A DNA stretch of 64,000 nucleotides, taken from Hortaea werneckii (lineage: Eukaryota; Ascomycota; Dothideomycetes; Mycosphaerellales; Teratosphaeriaceae). The translations under genes and the position numbers were made by a program. The notes under the pieces are model-generated. The model did not search any database, was not told the DNA's origin, and worked only from the letters and a program-made list of their open reading frames with translations. Shown piece by piece: positions 1 to 11,893 of the stretch (positions are counted from its first letter, which is position 1; each line of letters begins with the position of its first letter). The stretch covers positions 310,001 to 374,000 of the forward strand of contig JBAOKB010000144.1 of the NCBI GenBank assembly GCA_037044905.1. The letters run 5' to 3'.

Positions 1-930
1 AACAACACACACTGGGACTTGCAGCGTGTTTATGAGGACTTTTACGAACTGCAGATCAACCTCATCAACGCATTCCCAGAAGAGGCGGGGCAGGTGCAAA
101 GCAAACCGCGTATACTGCCGTATATGCCAGGGCCTGTGCAGTTTGTCACGGACGGAATTACTGAGGGTCGGAGATCAAATCTTGATGAGTATCTCAGAGA
201 CCTTCTGCAACTTCCGACAAAGATTACTTGTTCCTCGCTCGTGCGGAATTTCTTTGCTCCTAGAGGAAATGATTACGAAATCGATCCCAATGCGGTTGAT
301 CTTGAGGGGCATGCAAGGCCTGCAGATTCCCAGGGCCGCCACTCTCAGGCATCTCAGGGCTCTTACGCGCAGAACGCAGGCTACTCAGCACCAGGACATG
401 CACGCCAGCCTTCGAACCAGCCACAGCACGGGTACAGCCAGTCACAAGCTTCCAATGCACCGTACGGTCATCAGCGAGGCATGTCCACTCAGACTACAAA
501 CCACTATCAAGCACCCTCGGATTATCAGCAACAAGCGCAAGCTCCCGCGCTACAACCTCCAGTGACTCGCCAGATGACCATAGGCTCCAATGGCTCCGGT
601 TCAGCTCCAGTCAAGGTCAAAGCGTGGTTCGACAGAGACACGTGCGTAGTCATTCGGATGCCTCCGAGAGGCAATTTCACATTTGAAGAGCTCCATCGCA
701 AGATCGTGGAGAGACGACGACTCGAGTATAAGGGCCAGGACCAGAACGACGAGGACCTCGATATAGAATATCGAGATGAGAAGGATGGAGAATACTACCG
801 CCTTGAAGGCGATGAGGACCTCGAGATCGCCGTTGAGAGAAATGAGAAGCTCACGTTGGCAGTGAGGGCTACGGGCTCTAAGAAGACATGGTCATTAAGC
901 CGAGACTTATCGGGTTTCTCAAGATGTTGA
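1..930 (+). CDS. BEM1: Bem1-like polarity scaffold protein, 3' part (PX and PB1 domains)
   Basis: The reading frame is open from the first base of the window, so the gene starts upstream. The visible part begins inside a PX (phosphoinositide-binding) domain, followed by a Gln/Ser/Tyr-rich linker (about residues 100-195). It ends in a PB1 domain (about residues 200-290) with the acidic stretch DEDLDIEYRDEKDGEYYRLEG. SH3-PX-PB1 is the architecture of Bem1/Scd2, which links Cdc42, its exchange factor Cdc24 (through PB1) and PAK kinases at sites of polarised growth; in filamentous fungi the homologue also supports NADPH oxidase complexes. The SH3 domains would lie outside the window. The stop is TGA at 928-930. 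The PX-plus-PB1 combination makes other PX proteins unlikely. Confidence 0.85.
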   Translation, partial: NNTHWDLQRVYEDFYELQINLINAFPEEAGQVQSKPRILPYMPGPVQFVTDGITEGRRSNLDEYLRDLLQLPTKITCSSLVRNFFAPRGNDYEIDPNAVDLEGHARPADSQGRHSQASQGSYAQNAGYSAPGHARQPSNQPQHGYSQSQASNAPYGHQRGMSTQTTNHYQAPSDYQQQAQAPALQPPVTRQMTIGSNGSGSAPVKVKAWFDRDTCVVIRMPPRGNFTFEELHRKIVERRRLEYKGQDQNDEDLDIEYRDEKDGEYYRLEGDEDLEIAVERNEKLTLAVRATGSKKTWSLSRDLSGFSRC

Positions 931-1705
931 TTTGGCGGTAAGACGCAAATGCTTGCATGGCGTCTGAGGCGCTTTTGGATGACCTTTGCTACGTTACTTA
1001 TGATTCAGGAATATACGGAAAAGATGGAAGTCGTTTTGTGACGAAGTTTGATGGGTTGGCGATCTGCTTTTTGTTTGTTGGTGTTTCCACGCATGACAGC
1101 TACCTACTCTTGGACATGGCGTTCAGTCTTTCTATCGCGTACGCTGGTGCGCTTTGCATTCTCCTCGTGATGTGCTAGGCACGTCTTTCGATTAGGTACT
1201 TGATGTCAATATACCAGGCTTTTGGGAGCGATAGTTCTTTGTGAATAAGGACAGTCCATCATGGCGTGCCATAACCAAATGACATCAACTCTCTATTGTG
1301 GAGCCCTTGACACAGGTGGATAGCGGAAAGGTGGCACGTCGTAAAGACATGTGTTAAATGGTTGGTTTGGCCTTTGTCCCAGTTGCCGAAGCATGAATTA
1401 AAAGGCTCGATTAATCAAAGTGCACTGTCCTAAGCCGAGTCCTGACGCAAATGAAGCGCGGTCAAGGCTTCTGAGTGGCGAATCCCTCCGTCGCGAAGTC
1501 GCGGAACGTTCCAGCATCCCCCGAGGTCGAGCTTGGACCATCTCCGATTTTTCTACAGTACCTCCCGCGCATCATCTCCATCATACTCCTGACCATCCAT
1601 CACTTTACGCCTTTACTCTCCATCCTCGATACCCATTACCCATCTTCCATCTTCCTGTCATTTCAGAGCGCTTGTATTTGTACTATTAATACACTTCGCA
1701 CCAAC
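931..1705. other. Intergenic: BEM1 3' flank and SSC1 promoter
   Basis: No gene is recognisable here. The last 200 bases before the SSC1 start are rich in C/T (for example around 1560-1680), as is common in fungal promoters of highly expressed genes. Short open frames in the interval have no protein-like composition. Confidence 0.5.
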
Positions 1706-2618
1706 ATGCTGGCTTCACGCATGATGCGGAACGTAAGTCGAGCCATCTTCAGCAGACAGGGTTTCCATTTGAACAGCGACTGACAGCATCACAGGCTGTT
1801 CCGCGTGCCTCTTCCACCTTCAGATCATCAGCATACAGAGCGCCAGTATCAAGATGGCAGCGCAACTATGCGACGACCAAGGAGAACGTTCAGGGTGAGG
1901 GCGAGAAGGTGAAGGGCCAGGTCATCGGTATCGACCTGGGTACCACCAACTCTGCCGTCGCGGTGATGGAGGGCAAATCGCCTAGAATCATCGAAAACTC
2001 AGAGGGTAGGATAGTCTGATACACTTACATCGCTGATAGGCTGCTGACATCGTCTTTCCAGGTGCTCGAACCACCCCATCAGTTGTTGGTTTCACCAAGG
2101 AGGGTGAGCGGTTAGTCGGTATTGCCGCCAAGCGCCAGGCCGTCGTGAACCCAGAGAACACTCTCTTCGCCACGAAGCGTCTGATCGGCCGCAAGTTCCA
2201 GGACCCTGAGGTCCAGCGCGACATCAACCAGGTGCCATACAAGATCGTCCAGCACACCAACGGTGACGCATGGTTGGAGGCTCAGGGCCAGCGCTACTCC
2301 CCTTCGCAAATCGGTGGTTTCGTCCTCGGAAAGATGAAGGAGACCGCTGAGTCCTTCTTGGGCAAGAACATGAAGAACGCAGTTGTCACTGTGCCCGCAT
2401 ACTTCAACGACCAGCAGAGACAGGCTACCAAGGACGCTGGTCAGATCTCTGGCCTCAACGTTCTCCGTGTTGTCAACGAGCCGACTGCCGCTGCCTTGGC
2501 TTACGGTTTGGAGAAGGAGAGCGACCGTGTTGTCGCTGTCTACGACTTGGGTGGTGGTACCTTCGATATCTCCATCCTGGAGATCTCCAACGGTGTCTTC
2601 GAGGTCAAGTCTACCAAC

Positions 2619-2652
<34 letters not shown>

Positions 2653-3875
2653 TTACCCTCGTCCGCCACCTTGTCCAGCAGTTCAAGAAGGAGCAGGGCA
2701 TCGACCTCTCCAACGACCGCATGGCCATTCAGCGTATCCGTGAGGCTGCTGAGAAGGCTAAGATCGAGCTGTCTTCCTCTCTTCAGACCGACATCAACCT
2801 GCCTTTCATCACTGCCGACGCCTCTGGACCTAAGCACATCAACAGCAAGCTCTCTAGGGCTCAGCTCGAGGGCCTCGTTGACCCTCTTGTCAGCCGCACG
2901 GTCGACCCTGTCCGCAAGGCTCTGAAAGACGCCAACATGCAGGCCAAGGACATTCAGGATGTTATCCTGGTCGGTGGTATGACCCGTATGCCGAAGGTCA
3001 CCGAGTCTGTCAAGAGCATCTTTGGCCGCGACCCAGCCAAGTCTGTCAACCCAGATGAGGCCGTTGCCATCGGTGCCGCTATCCAGGGCGCTGTCTTGTC
3101 GGGTGAGGTCACTGACGTCCTCCTGCTTGATGTCACTCCTCTTTCTCTTGGTATCGAGACTCTTGGCGGTGTCTTCACTCGTTTGATCAACCGCAACACC
3201 ACCATCCCTACCAAGAAGTCGCAGACTTTCTCTACCGCTGCCGACTTCCAGTCCGCTGTCGAGATCAAGGTCTACCAGGGTGAGCGTGAGCTCGTCCGCG
3301 ACAACAAGCTCCTCGGCAACTTCCAGCTTGTGGGCATCCCGCCTGCGCACCGTGGTGTCCCTCAGATCGAGGTCACCTTCGACATTGACGCCGATTCGAT
3401 CGTCCACGTCCACGCTAAGGACAAGTCCACCAACAAGGACCAGTCCATCACCATCGCCTCCGGCTCTGGTCTGAGTGACAACGAGATTGAGGACATGGTC
3501 AAGGACTCCGAGAAGTACGCTGAGGCCGACAAGGAGAGGAAGCAGGCCATCGAGGCTGCCAACCGTGCCGACTCTGTCGTCAACGACACCGAGAAGGCCC
3601 TCAAGGAGTTCGAGGACAGACTTGACAAGAGCGAGGCTGAGCCCATCCGTGAGAAGATCAACGAGATGCGCGAGATCATCGCCAAGAACCAGAGCGGCGA
3701 GGGCAACCTGACCGCCGAGGAGCTGAAGCAGAAGACCGATGAGCTCCAGACCTCTTCCCTGACCCTGTTCGACAAGATGCACCGCGCCCGTTCCGAGGAG
3801 GGCCAGCAGCAGCAGGGCGAGCAGCAACAGGGCGGTGAGCAGCAGCAGGGTGGTGAGGGCGAGAAGAAGCAGTAA
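1706..3875 (+). CDS. SSC1: Mitochondrial Hsp70 chaperone (Ssc1 type)
   Basis: Three exons: 1706-1732, 1795-2005 and 2062-3875, giving 683 aa. Both introns have GT..AG ends, and the joins restore the conserved N-terminus. The first ~40 residues are Arg/Ser-rich with no acidic residues until KENVQGEGEK, as in a matrix-targeting presequence. Then come the Hsp70 phosphate-binding loops (IGIDLGTTNSAVAV; YDLGGGTFDISIL), the substrate-binding domain, and a Gln/Gly-rich tail (GEQQQGG repeats). Ssc1 is the ATP-driven motor that pulls precursors through TIM23 and folds matrix proteins; it works with Pam18/Mdj1 and Mge1. DVTPLSLGIETLGGVFTRLI is typical of the DnaK/mitochondrial branch rather than cytosolic Ssa or ER Kar2, and there is no HDEL end. 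A 571-codon frame open on the opposite strand is a codon-bias shadow. Confidence 0.96.
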
Positions 3876-4875
3876 GCTACTCGCATCTCAAATCCTTCAA
3901 ACCACCTATGCCGCCGACAACTCATAGAGTCGTCGAAACCCCCTATTGGCCGCCACCACCTTGCTGGCGGCTCTTGTACAGATATTAAACCACACCAGCA
4001 CGCCGCTCAACCCTTCAAGAAGCGCGGCGGTTCGCTGCAGATGAACTCTTCACCTTGTCTTTACTATTACATGTAGCACGATGCGCACGGCGCTTGATAT
4101 CATCTGGCAAGGAGTCCGGGGGGAAATGCCATGTGGAAAAGCATTGGTTGCTGAATTTGGCATGTAGTGTAGTTCTACTGATTGTTCTTGGGTGTATGAG
4201 ATATACCTTTTCCGCTCTTCAAAAGACTCGTACATTTCTCATCCTTGCCTGTTCAACGGCTTCTTCATTTCCTTCTCCCACCATGGCCCCCGTCTGAGAT
4301 CCAGCTGTCGGGAGCAGCGTCATTGATCGTGAGCACATCTGCTTGTGAAGGCAGGCAACCACGCGGCAATATCAATAATGTAGGATAGGTCAGTAATTGA
4401 GCTGGTCATTTGACTAACACCTTCATGGGGAGTTCACCGTAACCTCCTGGAGTTTACGTCTGCTGCTGTATACCCGGTGTAAAGCTGATGCCACCTGCCA
4501 GAATTCCAGATTTTAAACTCGACGATAATGACGGCCCGCCGATAGCGCCGCCCGAGAGCCCAGTTCCATCAACTTTATCCAGCTCTAGACGAGGCTGGCA
4601 CTGGCCTGCAGGAGATCGAAGCCAGCCCTTTTTCGGCCTACGTGGTCCAAGCTTCCACCATTCATGACGGCAACTTGGTAACGGGATCGCCGAGAAGATC
4701 AACAATTGCGGCCTACGCAAACGGTTGTGCTCCTCCCGGCTTGTTTTGCGAAAATGAGGAGTCTGCTGTGAGCTTCACTCCTTCTCTACCTGTTCCACCT
4801 GCCAAAACATCTCAACCATCCCTCGCTGGGTGTTATCTATCGACATTCTGCGCGGCGCAAGGCGGGGCAGGAACA
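3876..4875. other. Intergenic: SSC1 3' flank and PNS1 promoter
   Basis: About 1 kb without a recognisable gene. The Pns1 frame is open upstream of its assigned start (from about 4642), but that extension contains no in-frame ATG before 4876 and does not resemble Pns1 proteins, so I treat it as leader. Confidence 0.5.
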
Positions 4876-6508
4876 ATGCCAGGCGAAGCAGCGGACTACT
4901 ATAACTCTGCACCTCCGCAGCAGAACGGCGGGCAGAAGGAATATGGATACGGCGGGCAGCAGCAACAGTATGGAGGGCCACAGTACATGCAACCCCCGCC
5001 CAGCTACAACCAGAACTTCCAGCAGGCATTCCACCAGCCCGACGGCAAGCCCGCGACCTTCGACCAGGCCTTTAAGATCGAGAAGCCGAAGTGGAACGAC
5101 ATCTGGGCTGGCCTGCTGTTCCTGGCGACTGGCGCAGGCTTCGTAGCAGTATCTGGCATCGCCATCCAAGGCTATGCCGCCACCAAGGGCTTCAATGGCG
5201 GTGGCATCTACGATTCGAATAACGAGTTTGGGTTGACCACAAACACCCTTGTGCTCTTCGTCTTCTGTCTGGTGGTGGCGCTCGTGCTGGGATACGGATA
5301 CATCTGGCTCGCGCGACTGTACACCAAGGCTTTCATCTGGATCTCGGGCATCCTGCACATTGTCTTTGGCTTCGTTACCGCCATCTGGATGCTGGTGAAC
5401 CGCCAGTATAGCGGCGGCATTGTGTTTCTGCTCTTCGCATGCTTTTCCGCTTTCTGCTTCTATACGTGGATACCGCGCATCCCCTTCAGCGTCCTCATGC
5501 TGCAGACGGCTATCGATGTGGCGAAGAAGTTCGGACATGTCTATTTGGTCTCTTTCCTTGGCGGACTCATGACTGCTGCATTTGGTGCATACTTCAGCGT
5601 CACGCTTGTCGCCATCTACGTCAAGTACGAGCCAGGTGCAAATCCGGCGTGCAGCACTGGTGCTGGAGGCTGCAGTAGCGCTAAAGTTATCGGCCTCATA
5701 GCCTTCATCACCTTCGCTGGGTACTGGATCACCGAGTGGATGAAGAACACTATCCACGTTGTCATCTCGGGTGTGTATGGCGCCTGGTACTTCTCGCCCA
5801 ACAACCCGCCGAAGCATCCTACTCGCGGCGCAACCAAGCGAGCGCTTACCTACAGCTTTGGTTCGATTAGCTTGGGAAGTCTACTCATTGCTATCATTCA
5901 AAGTATCCGTCAGGCCTGCTCTGTTGCTCGCGCCCAGTCGGCCAATAGCGGCAACTTCGCAACGGACTGTGCGTTCTGCGTCCTCCAATGCATTCTCAGG
6001 CTTATTGAGTGGGCCGTGCAATTCATCAACCGGTACGCTTTCAGCTACATTGCACTGTATGGCGAGTCGTACTTCAAAGCTGCCAAGGCTACTTGGACGC
6101 TTGTAAAAGGTCTGTTTCAATCACATTTCGTGTTAAACAAGGATGATTTACTAATACGTTGCAGACCGCGGTATCGATGCGCTTATCAACGAATGCCTTA
6201 TTGGCCCCGTCATGACGATGGGCGCGACTTTCGTGGCCTACGCTTGTGCCTTGCTTGCGTACCTCTACCTCCTCTTCACCAACCCAGGCTACAACCAAGA
6301 CGGCGGATTCACTCCAGTCATTGTCGCCTATGCCTTCCTGATCGGACTGCAGATCGCTCACTGCTTCACCACGCCGCTGTCGAGCGGCATCGAGACTATC
6401 TTCGTGGCCGCAGCGTGGGATCCTGAGGTTATGATGCGCGAGCATCCGGAAATGTATCAGAAGATGGTGCAGGTCTATCCGCATGTGCAGCAGGCTATCC
6501 ATGCGTAA
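4876..6508 (+). CDS. PNS1: Pns1-type choline transporter-like (CTL/SLC44) membrane protein
   Basis: Two exons, 4876-6109 and 6165-6508, split by a 55-bp intron with a clear branch site (TACTAATA); the product is 525 aa. The N-terminus is cytosolic, Gln/Tyr/Gly-rich (YNSAPPQQNGGQ), then about ten hydrophobic segments follow. The family landmarks are present: a long first extracellular loop after the first helix, the AGYWITEWMKNTIHVVISGVYG segment, and SFGSISLGSLLIAIIQ. SLC44/CTL proteins move choline or related cations; yeast Pns1 is a plasma-membrane member whose substrate is not settled. The start is the first ATG in frame (ATGCCAGGC) and fits the usual length. The C-terminus (EMYQKMVQVYPHVQQAIHA) is intact. 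Confidence 0.93.
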
Positions 6509-7030
6509 AATGAACGCCAGTGCTGGAAGGATAGATCTGGTGCGGGTATTGCGGATTCGGCGTTCGATTGCTGGGAGATGAGATACCCACCGGAAGGCTG
6601 GGTTGCCAGAATGGCTTGATACAGGGCGCAAAGGGTTCCTATTCTGCTACAGCTTCTGCTCTTATTATAGGGTTGTTGTATTATCCTATGTACTAGTGTC
6701 TATTTACTCACCTAACAACAGTGTATTTGTCTTCCATACAGTATCTTTCTGTTTGCATTCGGGTGAGACATCGTCGGCCCGGCAGTTGCGCGCTGCAGGG
6801 TGCGCATGACATCACGCTAGCGAAGCAAAAGCCGAGGCGCGTTTCCCGTTGGAGAAGCTGTCAAATGGGGGAGGCAAGTCGTGAAGTGCGAAATTGCTTC
6901 CTCTACAACGCTACATGCTGGACTCCACCAACATGTGTAGATGATGTCTTGATTCCCGATCCTTGCCTTGTTACTTGTTTCTACGTGTTCGAAACCTTAG
7001 ACTGCTTGTTGTCTAGTCGCACGGCAAAAG
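6509..7030. other. Intergenic between PNS1 and the SAP30-like gene
   Basis: About 520 bases holding the 3' flank of PNS1 and the promoter of the next gene. I see no conserved protein or RNA gene. Confidence 0.45.
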
Positions 7031-7719
7031 ATGCCTCCGGCCAAGTCGCGTCCGGCTCACGACGACTCACGATCCGATGGCTCGACGACGAAAGAGAAAG
7101 CAGTCGCTGCAGCTGCTCAGGCACGGAAGGCTAAGAACGGTGCTGCGGCATTGCAAAACGGCGGCAGTAGTCTGAAGGAACTGGCACTGGTCAGCACAGA
7201 GGCCGGTCAGGTTGTCGCGCCAGGACAGAACGCGGGAGTACGCACGCTCCGTCACATTGAGTGATCCATATCCGTTGCCATCCCGAATACTGACGACCTC
7301 GCGCATCCAGATGGCCTGGCAATCGGCACCCCTCGAGCTCCTGAATACCTATCGCGTCGCCCACAACCTCGCCCAACCCCCGGCCTTCACCTCTCCCTAC
7401 CACCAAGCCCTCCTGACCCGACCCGGCGGCATCGGTCGCCAATCCCCCACGATGGCTCGTCGGAAGGACAAGAGACGGGTTTCCAAGGAGCAGCTTGCGC
7501 TGGCAGTACGGAAGAATTTCAACAGCGCGGCTGTGAATGAAATCGATGTGGTGGTCGAGCTGGTGTACAAAGTCAGAAATAAAGGTGCGTGACACGCCTC
7601 CTTGGGCTGTAGGACGAGCTGTAGGATACTGGCACAAGAGATGATGATTAGCTGACTAGGGGCCTCCAGACAAGGCGTTCCGTATGCGCTCGCTTCCCAC
7701 GCCAGCGAAGAAGTCATGA
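7031..7719 (+). CDS. Sap30-like Sin3-binding protein of the Rpd3 deacetylase complex
   Basis: Three exons, 7031-7237, 7311-7584 and 7670-7719 (176 aa). The introns are GT..AG and the joins keep frame: the first is phase 0 after NAG, and the second restores KVRNKDKAFRMR. The N-terminus is basic and Ala-rich. The centre carries the Sap30 Sin3-binding region: WQSAPLELLNTYRVAHNL, then TRPGGIGRQSPTMARRKDKR and VSKEQLALAVRKNFN. Sap30 bridges Sin3 and the Rpd3 deacetylase in a co-repressor complex in the nucleus. The last exon adds only 16 codons. Exon structure is inferred from splice signals and the conserved C-terminal motif. The family call is firm; whether this is the sole Sap30 of the organism cannot be told. 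Confidence 0.85.
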
Positions 7720-10462
7720 ATAGGTTGAAGTTTTGGGGATGATAGGAATAACTGGAAATTTTGGGTGTGCATACGGCGTTTTTGGAAGGTTTCAAAAAGA
7801 ACCATGATACCCAGGGAGTATGCTTTGATGAATCGATTACAGCAGTGGATATGACACCGGACATCAAGGCTTTCAAGGGCGGGTTTTGGGGGATGCGAGG
7901 GGATCGCTTCATATATTTCGGGTTTTTCTTGGTTGTGGGGACGACGCCCTCTTGTGTTAAATACCGTCACAGCCAGCTGATACAAACGGCATTTCTCATT
8001 TCGACTAATCATACGCCATGGGAAGCCCACGGTTACGGTTAATGACCCAGTCCGGTTCACATATTTCGTTTCGACACAGCAGAGGCAATACCGTTCATGG
8101 GCGAGAGTAGATTGCAGGGGCAATCGCTCATTACAAGCTGGCTCACATCGCATGCGCGAAAGTAATCAGGTCGTAGCTGTACGACTGCTGGCTCTTTGCA
8201 CTGGTCTAGGAGGAAACTTGCAATTGTGACGCTTACCAAGGCGTCAGTCTACGTTTTTGGCCAATTTCTTCTCGAGCAAGGTAATTCAGCCTAGGACAAG
8301 AGGCAGATCGCAGGGACGACAGCTCTGGAATCGGAGAAAAAGGGACCATCTTTCGAACCTGGCGGACAGGAGTCGCTCGCCTCCGGCAATGTCAGACCAT
8401 GACGAAGATCCTTTCGGCGCGAGACGTCAATGTAATCTGTCAAAACGTCAGAGGTAACGCAGGACAACAAGACCCGGTATGATGGTTCGTCTCCGCCAGC
8501 TCCACAGCAGTGGAAAGGGCTCATGTCATTCAGTTCACCCCTCCCCCGTAAGACCCGCTTACAAGTGCACACGAGTCATATCGGCAACCACACGAAGTGG
8601 ACAGTGAGAGGTCATATGTGTCACGTCATCATCGTTTTCTCTTTCGCTCACACCGTTGAGACCGATGCTTATCAAAACTCCAATAGTCGTGAGCGTCGGG
8701 CATCAACGCGAACGAAACTGGGGCGTCCACTAGGACAGGTAGCAAGGACGTCAATCCATCTTCGATCTTCCGCCGCGACCGAGAAGCACACATGAGAACC
8801 CGCAGAGCTTTGCATCGCAGGACAAAGCGCAAAGGAAAAGTTATTCGCACGCTAAAATGGAGGTAAGATAGGTGCCTCCGCAGCTAGAGGCCGTGCATAG
8901 CAGTGGTGGTGGGAGTGGCATCACCTGTCACGGCGAATGTTTCACTACTAGCAAAACGGTTCCGTCGCAGGAGGTAGTGTGATCCTTTTTCCTGCAAAAA
9001 GCGAGCTGCGCTATAGGTAGCTATTTGCACGCGTCGGGGCTTTTATTGATTGTTCCTTCCTCATTGGGCAGGAAGCCGTCAGCCCTCTCCTACTCCGACT
9101 AGCGGCAGCAAAGTGAATTCGCAACTCCCGCGCTCAGCGCGTTACACCGCATTCCTTTGTGCGGCCACTTTGAGCGCTTTCATGATCCTCTCCGTCTTTC
9201 TCTGCATGCCCACGCCTGCGAAATTTGGAGGAGGTGGAGTTCTACTATGACAAAGGTTCGGACCGTCTGTTACAGGAATGGCTTCGCGTCAAGCGGGAAA
9301 ATGCGAACACGATCGTCTCCAACGGAGTTACATATTGTATATGCGCACGTATGTACACCTGTGGGGTAGGCCAGATCCGCTGTCATGTGCATCGGCGGCC
9401 GGGATGAACTCGGGTTCTTTTATCACAAAGATCCATGGACAAATCCCACAGCATCTGGCCCGAGCAGAAAGAACAATGGCCGCCAAGATACGTGGACAGG
9501 GATACTTACTACCACTACCTCCATCCATAAGGTAATGTCAGTTGGCTTGTAATCAGTCCTTGCAAGCCTCATGATAGTCCATATCAGAGGAAAGACAAAG
9601 CGACCCGTCAGAGGACTTAATATGGAGCTATCCGCTTAGGCTGCAGAGCGAACGTGGGCTGACTACCGGAGCGACATCGCGACCGCTAATGAAAATGGCT
9701 CTGACAACAGCTTCAGCATGTGCTCCACGGCGGTGGTCTTCTCGTGTAGCTTGATAAGTCGAGAGTGGTCGGCAGAATCGGGGTTATTCCCAGTGTGGAG
9801 GATCATCGAGTAGGGTGCAGTGGCGGCGAAGACGATTTGCTGTCCTCGCCACGTTGTCTCGTCACATTGCAGGCTATTGCAAGCGAGTCACCTTCTGCAA
9901 GCCAATCACCGCCATCTTAGATGCGGTGGTGTTTTCGATGGCTTGCATGAAGTGCCGCCAAGGGCATTCCTAGGCTGCACGGCCCTTCTCCGCTGGCGGC
10001 GAGGCGAGGCGACTCGTGCCTTGTGCGGTCCGTGAACTCTGAGTAAAGATGAGATGTCCCGGGACGCTCACCCGTTCTCGTCCACCACCTCTTCGGTTGT
10101 CTTCGTCGCGTGGGCGACGCAGCCTCCTTCTATCACGGCGTGGCGTCACATTATTTGCGTATAATAATCCCAAACCGCTTCTATACTGGTCACGATGTCG
10201 ACGCTGAGTCTGTTTCCTCATTGCACCTTCTCGCAAGACCGCGGACTCGGACAGGCATAGCGCTTTGGTCGGATGTTAATGCAACCTTGAAGACTTTAAC
10301 ACCGCTCAAGCGTGTTTTCTTGGAGCTCATTTCGATCTCTGCATAGCGCTCGTGTAGCACATCAGACGTTTGACAACATATCGCCGCTGCAAAGGCCGGG
10401 TCTGGAAGACGATTTATCTTGCATATCAAAGCAGCGGTCAAGTCCATTCTGGCAGCGACGAC
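7720..10462. other. Long intergenic stretch, no recognisable gene
   Basis: About 2.7 kb between the SAP30-like gene and the next gene. Both strands carry only short frames with no conserved motif, and I could not build a spliced gene from them. A hydrophobic run near 9130-9210 (+) looks like one membrane helix but lacks a convincing gene around it. Some of the right end is likely the promoter and leader of the gene at 10463. Confidence 0.4.
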
Positions 10463-11893
10463 ATGGCTCTCCACCACCGTAGAAACGTCAAAGACATGCG
10501 CCATGAATACGACAGCAAGCACTCGCGGCATTCGGACTCCTCTGCCAGCGCCGGATCGTACCAGTCAAGCAGTGAAAGGTCATATCAGACACAACCTACG
10601 GAGTATTCCAGCAGTCCCGCGAAGCGTCCGCCACATGTTCACCACAACACCTATGATGCGAGGAAAGAAGCAGTACCTCGATTCTTTGACGACAGAGCGC
10701 CCCAAGAGAGCCCACGGGCGTCGGTCGAGACATATGCGTCAACCGTTCTAAGCGAAGAAGAGCTACCTCAAGGCGAGGAAATCCCAGAGTACGACGTGCC
10801 GGAGTCGGACGGAAGGTCCTACGATTCAAATGTCATTTCAGCAACGCCATCAGATTTTTCTGAGCTTTTCCCGTCACGGAGACGCTTGGCAATCCGTCAC
10901 GACGATTCGACGCTCGACGGTAACATGAACCTTCGCGTCGATACAGAAGTCTTAATACATGGCCAAAAATGTGACATGACCCTCTTTCATTTGCGTATGC
11001 ACGACCTCAAGGAGCGCGAGTTCTCTCTCCGACGTTACTGCCGAGACTCAGGCCGCGAAGTCTGTCACTCTTCCCGGAAACAGCAGAAGCAGTCTACGCT
11101 CGGACAGAAGAGACCTGGTTTCCAAAGATCTCTGAGCAGTGCGATCAATGGCATGAAGCCGAAGTCCGATTCAAGAGCACCAACTTTGGACAGCTTGAAG
11201 CGCAACGATTCGGGCTATGGTTCAATGCACTCCGCTGACTTGGACAAGGGAGAACGGCCCCGTTCATCTGGTCCGGGCGCACAGCAGCAATTCTCCAACG
11301 ATACTGTCAAGCTGGAGTTTTCGAACTATGCTCAGGTCGACGTCAAGCGAACTGGTGTGAAGGGTAGCAAACGCTACGATTTCGAATATTGGGGAGTCCC
11401 TTACTCGTGGCGAAGGATCGTCCGAAAGGACAGCTCCTCGAAGGAGGTGTCTTACCACCTGACCAAAGCAGGCAATGAGCAAGTGCTATCGTATATTGTG
11501 CCAATGCCACTCTCAAACACGCAGTTGCGGGACGAACAGAACAAAGGCGGATGGGTACCTCCTTGCTCGATGTGGCTTGCGGATGAGAAACTAGTCCAAG
11601 GCCAGAAAGATCTTGTGGATGTCATCGTCGCCGCTGGTCTGATGGCACTAGCCGATGATGCCATCCGGATGCGATTCAAATCCACAACAGTCAAACAAGT
11701 CCTCATTCCTAAGATGCAAATGGGAGTTGAGTGGGTGGGCCCTCGCCAGTTGATCAACGAGATGTTCAGACGCGATTCTGGGTCTAGCCAGAAGAGTCGT
11801 CCGTCGATGGAGAGTCATGCTTCAAGTGGCGGGCATGGCACCGCATCGCGAACGCCGTCGACTGCGGTGAGACAAGCGAGCTATGAGCGGTGA
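10463..11893 (+). CDS. Unrecognised protein, 476 aa, with a conserved-looking C-terminal half
   Basis: One exon from ATG 10463; an alternative ATG lies at 10496, and the open frame continues upstream without another ATG. Residues 1-200 are polar and disordered (His/Ser/Arg-rich, then acidic). A Ser/Lys-rich central part follows, and then an ordered region of about 190 residues. That region contains VKLEFSNYAQVDVKRTGVKG, DFEYWGVPYSWRRI, a GGWVPPCSMWLADE motif and a helical segment DVIVAAGLMALADDAIRMRF. The beta-rich pattern ending in a hydrophobic helix loosely resembles phospholipid scramblase/LURP-one (tubby-like) proteins, but I cannot confirm this and assign no function. The C-terminus is Ser-rich. 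Neighbours give no clue. Confidence 0.75.
   Translation: MALHHRRNVKDMRHEYDSKHSRHSDSSASAGSYQSSSERSYQTQPTEYSSSPAKRPPHVHHNTYDARKEAVPRFFDDRAPQESPRASVETYASTVLSEEELPQGEEIPEYDVPESDGRSYDSNVISATPSDFSELFPSRRRLAIRHDDSTLDGNMNLRVDTEVLIHGQKCDMTLFHLRMHDLKEREFSLRRYCRDSGREVCHSSRKQQKQSTLGQKRPGFQRSLSSAINGMKPKSDSRAPTLDSLKRNDSGYGSMHSADLDKGERPRSSGPGAQQQFSNDTVKLEFSNYAQVDVKRTGVKGSKRYDFEYWGVPYSWRRIVRKDSSSKEVSYHLTKAGNEQVLSYIVPMPLSNTQLRDEQNKGGWVPPCSMWLADEKLVQGQKDLVDVIVAAGLMALADDAIRMRFKSTTVKQVLIPKMQMGVEWVGPRQLINEMFRRDSGSSQKSRPSMESHASSGGHGTASRTPSTAVRQASYER

Noticed and set aside
2112..3827. 571-codon open frame antisense to SSC1
   Set aside because: It mirrors the codon bias of the mitochondrial Hsp70 gene (Leu/Val/Asp-rich with no domain) and has no support of its own.
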